From an uncultured Oscillibacter sp. (GTDB lineage: Bacteria > Bacillota > Clostridia > Oscillospirales > Oscillospiraceae): a stretch of 39,964 nucleotides of DNA. The notes under the pieces were generated by a model that saw nothing but the letters and a program-made list of their open reading frames with translations, ran no database searches and was not told the DNA's origin. Both the position numbers and the translations under genes were made by a program. Shown piece by piece: positions 31,853-38,422 of the stretch. The stretch spans positions 1-39,964 of the forward strand of contig NZ_CAJTUX010000021.1 in the NCBI RefSeq assembly GCF_910579365.1, in the 5' to 3' direction. The stretch's first letter is position 1. Every line of letters starts with the position of its first letter.

Positions 31853-33157
31853 ATGCTTGACATCCGTTTCATCCGGGAGAATCCCGAGGCGGTCAAGGAG
31901 AACATCCGGAAGAAGTTCCAGGACGCCAAACTCCCCCTGGTGGACGAGGTCATTGACCTGGACGCCAGACGCCGGGCCGCCATTGCCGAGGCGGACCAGC
32001 TTCGCTCCAACCGGAACACTCTCTCCAAGCAGATCGGCGTGCTGATGGGCCAGAGCAAAAAGGACCCCTCCAAGCTCCAGGAGGCCGAGGCCGTCAAGGC
32101 CCAGGTGAAGGAGCAGGCGGACCGACTGGCGGAGCTGGAGAAGCAGGAGAACGAACTGGAGGCGGAACTCCACAAGCGGATGCTGCTGATTCCCCAGATC
32201 ATTGACCCCTCCGTCCCCATCGGAAAGGACGACAGCGAGAACGTGGAGGTCCAGCGCTTCGGCGAGGCCAAGACTCCGGACTTCCCCATTCCCTACCACA
32301 CGGAGATCATGGAGTCCTTCGGCGGTATCGACCTGGACGCCGCAGGACGGGTCTCCGGCAACGGGTTCTATTACCTCCTGGGGGACATCGCCCGGCTCCA
32401 CGAAGCGGTGCTGGCCTATGGCCGGGACTTTATGATCTCCAAGGGCTTCACCTACTGCATTCCCCCCTTCATGATTCACGGCAACGTAGTGGAGGGCGTC
32501 ATGAGCCAAACGGACATGGATGGCATGATGTACAAAATCGAGGGCGAGGACCTGTACCTCATCGGTACCAGCGAGCACTCCATGATCGGCCGGTTCATTG
32601 ACCAGATTCTCCCCGCCGAAAAGCTGCCCCAGACTCTGACCTCCTACTCCCCCTGCTTCCGCAAGGAAAAGGGCGCCCACGGCATCGAGGAGCGGGGCGT
32701 GTACCGCATCCACCAGTTTGAAAAACAGGAGATGATCGTGGTCTGCAAGCCCGAGGAGTCCAAGGACTGGTACGAGAAGCTGTGGCAGTACTCCGTGGAG
32801 CTGTTCCGCTCTCTGGACATCCCCGTGCGGCAGCTGGAGTGCTGCTCCGGCGATCTGGCGGACCTGAAGGTCAAGAGCTGCGACATTGAGGCGTGGTCCC
32901 CCCGGCAGCAGAAATACTTCGAGGTCTGTTCCTGCTCCAACCTGGGAGACGCCCAGGCCCGCCGCCTCCGCATCCGTTATAAGGACGAGTCCGGCAAGAC
33001 CCAGCTCTGCCATACATTGAACAACACCTGCGTGGCCCCGCCCCGGATGCTGATCGCCTTTCTGGAGAACAATTTGCAGTCCGACGGCACCGTGGTCATC
33101 CCCGAAGTTCTCCGTCCCTACATGGGCGGAACGGAAAAGCTGGTTCCCCAGAAATAA
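31853..33157 (+). CDS. serS: Seryl-tRNA synthetase
   Basis: 434 residues, class II synthetase. It begins MLDIRFIRENPEAVKENI; the ORF upstream of 31853 is shadow, and AAGGAA fits this ATG. The N-terminal antiparallel coiled coil that grips the tRNA-Ser long arm spans about 25-110. Motif 2 and 3 regions are seen: SPCFRKEKGAHGIEERGVYRIHQFEKQEM and NNTCVAPPRMLIAFLENNLQSDG. Full length. No T-box, often found before serS in Firmicutes, is visible in the short gap upstream. Confidence 0.96.
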   Translation: MLDIRFIRENPEAVKENIRKKFQDAKLPLVDEVIDLDARRRAAIAEADQLRSNRNTLSKQIGVLMGQSKKDPSKLQEAEAVKAQVKEQADRLAELEKQENELEAELHKRMLLIPQIIDPSVPIGKDDSENVEVQRFGEAKTPDFPIPYHTEIMESFGGIDLDAAGRVSGNGFYYLLGDIARLHEAVLAYGRDFMISKGFTYCIPPFMIHGNVVEGVMSQTDMDGMMYKIEGEDLYLIGTSEHSMIGRFIDQILPAEKLPQTLTSYSPCFRKEKGAHGIEERGVYRIHQFEKQEMIVVCKPEESKDWYEKLWQYSVELFRSLDIPVRQLECCSGDLADLKVKSCDIEAWSPRQQKYFEVCSCSNLGDAQARRLRIRYKDESGKTQLCHTLNNTCVAPPRMLIAFLENNLQSDGTVVIPEVLRPYMGGTEKLVPQK

Positions 33158-33358
33158 ATGCAGGGCCGCAGCTTCCAGGCCATTGAAAAACAGACCGGGG
33201 GCGGCCTCCGCAAAAGAAGAATGCCCATCGCCAAGCAGCAAAGCCATTCCACGCCGTGCGAACCCGCCTTCATGGAGCTTGATTCCAAAACGTATTAAAC
33301 TGCCAGATTTATTGCCATTTGTTAAACCGCTCTCCAGCCAATAGAAGAAAGGAAAACG

Positions 33359-34378
33359 ATGAAACATATTCTCAGTCTGATTTTAACGGCTGTATTCCTG
33401 TCTGTGCTCTCAATCCCTTGCGCCGCAACGGATACAGGGCGCACCTATCCCGGCTTTTCCGACGTGGCGGAGGGAAGCGCGTCCTATGAGGCCATCAAGC
33501 TCTGCTATGAGCGGGGATTGATGAACGGCACATCCGAAACCAGCTTTGATCCCCAGGGAAAACTGAACGTGGCCCAGCTGGTGGTGCTGGCGGCGCGGCT
33601 GTATGATTTGCAGAACGGCGGCGACGGGACAATCCCGGACCCTCCGGACTATGGCCAGCCCTACCTCCGGTTTTACGACGAGAGCGGCAATAAAATTATT
33701 TTCTTCACCATGGAGGAAATCCCCTCCTACAACGCCGTCGGAGAAAGCGTGTACATCGGCGCCACCAACGAAACAGACGGCTCCGAACTGCCGGAAAGCT
33801 GCAAACTGGAAATCGGCTATGCAGGTTATAACCACGTCAAAACCTTCCAGGGCGTGAGGGAATCCCACGAGGGCATTCCCGGCGCCATGAGCCATGGCCT
33901 CACCGGAACGGGTTACCGCTTCTCGGACCCGGACGCGGCCTCCTTCACAAAATTCATCCCCCTCCCTCTGCATCTGGAGGAGGCCTGGTGGTTCCCCGCG
34001 GTCTTTTGTCTTGGCAGCGAGGGCGTCGTGAGCTTCGACGGCGAACTGGTCTACCGGGTCAGCGGCGGAAATAACGGCAGCGGATACGACCCTCTGACCC
34101 GCTTCTCCAGCGACAACGCCTCCCGCTCCCTTTTCACGTGGCTGGTGAACCTCACCGCCGGGGAACTGCCGGTGCTGAATGAGACAGTACGCATCCCCGA
34201 CGTAAACCCCGATGAAACCCAGGATGCGGAAGCCATACTCCAGCTCTACCAGGCGGGCATTCTCACCGGCATAGACCAAGCCGGGACCTTCCACGGTTCG
34301 GGCCAGCTGACCCGGGCCCAGGCCGCCATGATGCTGGCAAGGGTGCTGGAACCCTCTCTGCGGGTCAGGACGGGCTGA
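33359..34378 (+). CDS. SLH-domain surface protein
   Basis: 339 residues. Signal peptide at 1-23 (KHILSLILTAVFLSVLSIPCAA), then an S-layer homology domain (about 32-82, YPGFSDVAEGSASYEAIKLCYERGLMNGTS onward), a central beta-rich region with no recognised family, and a second SLH-like repeat (about 283-333, AEAILQLYQAGILTGIDQAG and so on). SLH domains bind pyruvylated secondary cell-wall polymer, so this is probably attached to the wall. The 201-bp gap before it (33158-33358) has no clear gene. GAAAGGAAAACG precedes the ATG. Confidence 0.88.
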   Translation: MKHILSLILTAVFLSVLSIPCAATDTGRTYPGFSDVAEGSASYEAIKLCYERGLMNGTSETSFDPQGKLNVAQLVVLAARLYDLQNGGDGTIPDPPDYGQPYLRFYDESGNKIIFFTMEEIPSYNAVGESVYIGATNETDGSELPESCKLEIGYAGYNHVKTFQGVRESHEGIPGAMSHGLTGTGYRFSDPDAASFTKFIPLPLHLEEAWWFPAVFCLGSEGVVSFDGELVYRVSGGNNGSGYDPLTRFSSDNASRSLFTWLVNLTAGELPVLNETVRIPDVNPDETQDAEAILQLYQAGILTGIDQAGTFHGSGQLTRAQAAMMLARVLEPSLRVRTG

Positions 34379-34433
34379 CGGTCCATTCCAGTCCGTATGG
34401 AATATCATACTTTATACGAAAGGGAATCAAATT

Positions 34434-34829
34434 ATGGCAGAAAAGACCTCCGGCTTCTTATTGGAATTTAAGACCTTCATCGCCCGGGGCAACGTGATGG
34501 ACCTGGCGGTGGGCGTCATCATCGGCGGAGCCTTCTCCAGCATCACCACCTCCCTTGTAAACGATATTGTCATGCCCCTGCTGGGCATTCTCACCGGCAG
34601 CATCTCCTTCGCGGACCTCTCCGTATCCATCGGCAGCGCCACCGTCATGTACGGCAACTTCATTCAGGCCATACTGAACTTCCTCATCATGGCCTTCGTG
34701 GTCTTCTGCATGGTCAAGGCTCTGAACCGCTTCCACAAGAAGAAGGAAGCCGCCCCCCCGCCTCCGCCGGCCCCCTCCGCTGAGGAGCAGCTGCTGACGG
34801 AGATTCGGGACCTGCTGAAAAACAGATGA
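34434..34829 (+). CDS. mscL: Large-conductance mechanosensitive channel
   Basis: 131 residues. MscL opens under membrane tension to release solutes in osmotic downshock. N-terminal amphipathic helix then TM1 (FKTFIARGNVMDLAVGVIIGGAFSSI), periplasmic loop, TM2 (FIQAILNFLIMAFVVFCMVKAL), then the basic KKKEAAPPPPP linker and C-terminal helix EEQLLTEIRDLLKNR. All regions are typical. The 3' end overlaps the rsmG start. Confidence 0.96.
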   Translation: MAEKTSGFLLEFKTFIARGNVMDLAVGVIIGGAFSSITTSLVNDIVMPLLGILTGSISFADLSVSIGSATVMYGNFIQAILNFLIMAFVVFCMVKALNRFHKKKEAAPPPPPAPSAEEQLLTEIRDLLKNR

Positions 34830-35524
34830 TGGACTCCATCCTCCGGGAGGGGCTGACGGCTCTCGCCCTTCCCTGTGACGGCGTTCCGGCGCTGGCGCGC
34901 TACGCGGACCTGCTGGCGGAGAAAAACCGGGTGATGAACCTCACCGCCATCACGGACCCAGACGAAGTGGCCCGGCTCCACTTCCTGGACAGCGCCGCCC
35001 TGCTGACCCTGGCGGACTTTCGGGGAAAGGCCGCCGTCGACGTGGGCACCGGCGCGGGCTTCCCCGGCCTGCCCCTGCGGATACTGGAGCCCTCTCTCCG
35101 CCTGACGCTGCTGGACGCCCAGCGCAAGCGGGTGGACTTCCTCCGGGAGGTCTGCGGGGACCTGAAGCTGGAAGACGTGGAGACGATCCACAGCCGGGCG
35201 GAGGAATTCGCCCAGGAGCGCCGGGAATCCTTTGACATTGCGGTGAGCCGGGCGGTGGCGGCCCTGCCGGTGCTGGCGGAGCTGTGCCTGCCCCTGGTAA
35301 AACCCGGAGGCGTATTTCTGGCCATGAAGTCTGTGGACTGCGGCGAAGAGCTGGACGCCGCCGGACGGGCGGTGCAGATGTTGGGCGGGCGGATAGAAAA
35401 ACCTGTCGATTACCGTATTCCTGGGACGAATGTCATCCATCGTCTGGTCATTCTCACAAAAATAAAGGAAACTCCAAAAAAATATCCCAGAACATTTGCA
35501 AAAATCAAAAAGAATCCGTTATAA
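34826..35524 (+). CDS. rsmG: 16S rRNA (guanine-527-N7)-methyltransferase
   Basis: 232 residues (a second ATG at 34829 is equally possible). RsmG methylates G527 of 16S rRNA using S-adenosylmethionine. Motifs: LAEKNRVMNLTAITDPDEVARLHFLDSA; VDVGTGAGFPGLPL (SAM loop); LTLLDAQRKRVDFL; and DIAVSRAVAALPVL. In many bacteria rsmG (gidB) sits next to parAB near the origin, and here it is 4 kb from parB. Translation is coupled to mscL by overlap. Confidence 0.95.
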   Translation: MMDSILREGLTALALPCDGVPALARYADLLAEKNRVMNLTAITDPDEVARLHFLDSAALLTLADFRGKAAVDVGTGAGFPGLPLRILEPSLRLTLLDAQRKRVDFLREVCGDLKLEDVETIHSRAEEFAQERRESFDIAVSRAVAALPVLAELCLPLVKPGGVFLAMKSVDCGEELDAAGRAVQMLGGRIEKPVDYRIPGTNVIHRLVILTKIKETPKKYPRTFAKIKKNPL

Positions 35525-35525
35525 T
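35496..35525 (+). promoter_or_regulatory. Promoter of the MinD-like gene
   Basis: TTGCAA, an 18-bp spacer and a perfect TATAAT, across the 3' end of rsmG; 40 bp before the next ATG. Confidence 0.75.
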
Positions 35526-35565
35526 AGAAGACACCATTTTCATTTTTGGAAAGGAGGCGCATTCC

Positions 35566-36312
35566 ATGCCGGGCCAATGCATTGCCGTGGTCTCCGGCAA
35601 GGGAGGCACGGGAAAAACCTCTTTCACCGCCGGCGTGGGCTCCGCCCTGGCCCAATCCGGCCGGCGGGTACTCTGCGTCGACTGCGACGTCGCCCTGCGA
35701 AATCTGGACTTGGCCCTGGGTCTGACGGACCGGGCCATTATGGACTTTACCGACGTGGCCCAGGGCCGCTGTCCCCTGGAGACGGCGGCGGTGGAACATC
35801 CGGATATTCCCCACCTCTTCCTTCTCACTGCCCCCACCCGCAGCCGGGGCCGCCCGGTGACGGAGGAGGAGATGACGGCCCTGCTGGATCAGGTCCGGCA
35901 GTGCTTTGACTATTGCTTTCTGGACGCGCCGGCGGGCCTGGGAGGGGGGTTCCGGCTGGCGGTCTGCGGGGCGGACCGGGCGGTGGTGGTGGCCACGGCG
36001 GACGCCTCCTCCCTGCGGGACGCCCAGCATACGGTGATGGAGCTTCACCGCTTCCCCTCCGGGCGGCTGCATCTGGCGGTCAACCGGGTCCGGCGGAAAA
36101 TGCTCCGCAACATGCACGCCACCATAGACGACGCCATCGACCGGGCGGGCCTACCCCTCATCGGCGTCATTCCGGAGGACGACGCCCTGCCCCTTCAGCT
36201 GAACAAGGGCGTGCCCCTGCTGCTCTCCCGCCGCCAGGGCGCGGCGGCAGCCTATCGAAACATTGCAAAACGCCTGGAGGGGCAAAAGGTCCCTCTGCTG
36301 CGAATCCGGTAA
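35566..36312 (+). CDS. MinD-family ATPase
   Basis: 248 residues from ATG 35566, preceded by AAAGGAGG. Deviant Walker A KGGTGKTS, DCDVALRNLDLALGL (switch, as in MinD), LDAPAGLGGGF and SLRDAQHTVMEL resemble MinD more than ParA. The C-terminal tail (RNIAKRLEGQKVPLLRIR) is basic and could be an amphipathic membrane-targeting helix, though shorter than in classic MinD. No minC, minE or divIVA is adjacent, so its partner is unknown; it may be the site-selection MinD or a related positioning ATPase. It has its own promoter. Confidence 0.85.
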   Translation: MPGQCIAVVSGKGGTGKTSFTAGVGSALAQSGRRVLCVDCDVALRNLDLALGLTDRAIMDFTDVAQGRCPLETAAVEHPDIPHLFLLTAPTRSRGRPVTEEEMTALLDQVRQCFDYCFLDAPAGLGGGFRLAVCGADRAVVVATADASSLRDAQHTVMELHRFPSGRLHLAVNRVRRKMLRNMHATIDDAIDRAGLPLIGVIPEDDALPLQLNKGVPLLLSRRQGAAAAYRNIAKRLEGQKVPLLRIR

Positions 36313-36374
36313 AGGGCCGCAGACACACGGCGGCTTATCCATGCTCCCACAGTTTTTCCAGAAAGGAGTACGAC

Positions 36375-36791
36375 ATGAACATCGCTCTCATGGCCCACGA
36401 CAACAAGAAGGAACTGATGGTGCAGTTCTGCACCGCCTACGCCGGCATTCTGGCACAGCACCAGCTTTACTCCACCAACACCACCGGCCATATGATTGCC
36501 GATACTACCGGCCTGGACGTTCACTGCTTCCTGACCTATGCCCACGGCGGCAGCCAGCAGATCGGCGCCCGCATCTCTTACAACGAGTTTGATATGGTGC
36601 TCTTTTTCAATGACCCCTCCAACGAAGAGCGCGCCGGTGACATCTCTTACATCTCCCGCCTCTGCGACCAGAACCGGGTTCCCTTTGCCAGCAACATCGC
36701 CACGGCGGAAATGCTGGTCCTGGGCCTCTCCCGAGGCGATTTGGACTGGCGGCTCATCGTCAACCCCTCCACCTCCCGGCCCCTGGCCTGA
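36375..36791 (+). CDS. Methylglyoxal-synthase-like protein, catalytic residues altered
   Basis: 138 residues. It begins MNIALMAHDNKKELMVQFCTAY and clearly aligns with methylglyoxal synthase, which turns dihydroxyacetone phosphate into methylglyoxal. However the usual GGDQQ reads GGSQQ (Ser where E. coli has the catalytic base Asp71), the ATGTTG phosphate loop reads STNTTG, and the PHDPD stretch with His98/Asp101 reads RAGDI. Asp20 and Asp91 equivalents are kept (AHD, FFNDP). GAAAGGAG fits ATG 36375. It is therefore a homologue that may have lost or changed its activity. It could still bind a phosphate ligand. Confidence 0.85.
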   Translation: MNIALMAHDNKKELMVQFCTAYAGILAQHQLYSTNTTGHMIADTTGLDVHCFLTYAHGGSQQIGARISYNEFDMVLFFNDPSNEERAGDISYISRLCDQNRVPFASNIATAEMLVLGLSRGDLDWRLIVNPSTSRPLA

Positions 36792-36796
36792 GGGTT

Positions 36797-36825
36797 TTGA
36801 CGCGTCCCATCCTTCCGTGTATTAT
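36797..36825 (+). promoter_or_regulatory. Promoter of the hisS leader
   Basis: TTGACG, a 17-bp spacer and TATTAT, directly after the methylglyoxal-synthase-like gene. Transcription would start near 36832, upstream of the hairpin/terminator pair before hisS. Confidence 0.7.
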
Positions 36826-36831
36826 TGCGCC

Positions 36832-36920
36832 CAAAAATGAGATTCCCAAATGATGGATATTTGGGCAAGTGATGAGCGCTATCGTCCCAAACTCCGTTTG
36901 GGAGGACGGCGCTCTTTTTT
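36832..36920 (+). ncRNA. Leader RNA or small RNA before hisS
   Basis: About 89 nt from the predicted start to a T6 run. Hairpin 1: cccaaat (36845-36851) with atttggg (36859-36865). Hairpin 2 is the terminator: gagcgc (36874-36879) with gcgctc (36909-36914), enclosing cccaaac (36886-36892) with gtttggg (36896-36902). The CCCAAA and TTTGGG arms of the two hairpins can be exchanged. No T-box consensus is present. It is either an attenuator for hisS-aspS or a free small RNA. Confidence 0.5.
36874..36920 (+). terminator. Terminator between the leader promoter and hisS
   Basis: Long interrupted stem (gagcgc/gcgctc, cgtc/ggacg, cccaaac/gtttggg) followed by TTTTTT. It is strong and lies 67 bp before the hisS ATG, downstream of a promoter. 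Confidence 0.85.
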
Positions 36921-36986
36921 GGCGGTCCGCCCAGCCCGCCCCTACCGGCCAGAACGTTTATAGAACATAGAAAAAGGAGCAGTACT

Positions 36987-38342
36987 ATGGCAAAGCAGAC
37001 TCCCCGCACCCTCTCCGGTTTTATGGAGCTTCTCCCCGCGCCCCAGCAGCAGATGGAGCGGATCATGGAAATACTCCGGAAGACCTACGCCCTCTATGGC
37101 TTCACCCCTCTGGACACCCCGGTCATCGAGTCCAGCGAGGTGCTGCTGGCCAAGGGCGGCGGCGAGACGGAGAAGCAGATTTACCGTTTCCAGAAGGGAG
37201 ATGCGGACCTCTCCCTCCGCTTCGACCTGACGGTCCCCCTGGCGAAATACGTGGCCCTGCATTACAACGACCTGACCTTCCCCTTCCGCCGCTTCCAGAT
37301 CGGCAAGGTTTACCGGGGCGAGCGGGCCCAGCGTGGCCGCTTCCGGGAGTTTTATCAGGCGGACATCGACATCATCGGCGACGGGAAATTGTCCGTCCTC
37401 AACGAGGCGGAAATTCCCGCGATTATCTACAGGACCTTCTCCGCCCTGGGACTGAAGCGCTTTCTCATCCGGGTGAACAACCGGAAGATTTTGAACGGCT
37501 TTTACGCAATGCTGAACCTGGCGGAGCGGTCCCAAGACATCATGCGCACGGTGGACAAGCTGGACAAGATCGGCCCTGAGAAGGTGGAGGCCATTCTCAC
37601 AGGCGACCTGGGCGTCTCCCAGGCGCAGGCTTTGGAGATTCTGTCCTTCATCTCCATCAACGGGGAGACACAGGCCGTCCTCTCTGCGCTGGAGCAGTGG
37701 CGGGGCCGGAGCGAGACCTTCGACCAGGGCCTGGAAGAGCTGAAAACGGTGGTGAAGTATCTGGGGGGCTTCGGCGTCCCGGCGGAGAACTTCGCCGTGG
37801 ACCTGATCATTGCCCGGGGGCTGGATTACTACACCGGCACGGTCTATGAAACCATCCTGCTGGACCATCCGGAGATTGGTTCCGTCTGCTCCGGCGGCCG
37901 GTATGATAACCTGGCGGAATATTACACGGATAAACAACTCCCCGGCGTGGGCATTTCCATTGGCCTGACCCGGCTGTTCTACGTTTTGGGAGAACAGGGC
38001 ATGCTGAATCCGGACCTGCTCACCGCTCCGGCGGATGTGCTGATTCTTCCCATGACGGAGGACCTGGCCCCCGCCGTGGCCCTGGCGACGCAGCTGCGGG
38101 AGAACGGCGTCCGGGCCCAGCTCCACTGTGAGGAGAAGAAGTTCAAGCAGAAGATTTCCTACGCGGACAAGCTGGGCATCCCCTATGTGATTTTTCTGGG
38201 GGAGGATGAGATCAGCGCCGGAGTGGTGGCCTGCAAGGACATGACCACCGGCGAACAGACTAAGCTGGACCCCAAGGCCACAATCTACCGCATCAAGGCG
38301 GGACTGGACGCCCGAAACGGCGGGTCCGTCATCTTGGGATAG
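36987..38342 (+). CDS. hisS: Histidyl-tRNA synthetase
   Basis: 451 residues, class II synthetase. Motif 1 near TPVIES; motif 2 FRRFQIGKVYRGERAQRGRFREFYQADIDIIG; the HisRS signature RGLDYYTGTVYE; GGRYDNL; motif 3 GVGISIGLTRLFYVL; then the C-terminal anticodon-binding domain (DVLILPMTEDLAPAVALA onward). Intact and of normal length. AAAAAGGAGC precedes the ATG. Followed by aspS, the usual pairing in Firmicutes. Confidence 0.96.
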   Translation: MAKQTPRTLSGFMELLPAPQQQMERIMEILRKTYALYGFTPLDTPVIESSEVLLAKGGGETEKQIYRFQKGDADLSLRFDLTVPLAKYVALHYNDLTFPFRRFQIGKVYRGERAQRGRFREFYQADIDIIGDGKLSVLNEAEIPAIIYRTFSALGLKRFLIRVNNRKILNGFYAMLNLAERSQDIMRTVDKLDKIGPEKVEAILTGDLGVSQAQALEILSFISINGETQAVLSALEQWRGRSETFDQGLEELKTVVKYLGGFGVPAENFAVDLIIARGLDYYTGTVYETILLDHPEIGSVCSGGRYDNLAEYYTDKQLPGVGISIGLTRLFYVLGEQGMLNPDLLTAPADVLILPMTEDLAPAVALATQLRENGVRAQLHCEEKKFKQKISYADKLGIPYVIFLGEDEISAGVVACKDMTTGEQTKLDPKATIYRIKAGLDARNGGSVILG

Positions 38343-38357
38343 TTTTGCGGACCCTCG

Positions 38358-38404
38358 ATTGAATTTCAATCTGTATTATACAGAGTGTAAAATACAATTT
38401 GTAT
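38358..38404. promoter_or_regulatory. Three 13-bp palindromes over the aspS promoter
   Basis: ATTGAATTTCAAT (38358-38370), CTGTATTATACAG (38371-38383) and ATACAATTTGTAT (38392-38404) are each perfect 6-1-6 inverted repeats with a central T. They cover a possible promoter, TTCAAT (38365-38370), 17 bp, TAAAAT (38388-38393). They could be operators; no known regulator box is matched. Confidence 0.5.
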
Positions 38405-38422
38405 CAGAAAAGAGGATGTTTT

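Noticed and set aside
36837..36872. 11-codon leader peptide before hisS
   Set aside because: No ribosome site and no His or Asp run; it has a single Asp codon and no His codon.
36792..36986. T-box riboswitch for hisS-aspS
   Set aside because: No AGGGTGGNACCGCG-like antiterminator sequence or stem I features; the leader is too short.
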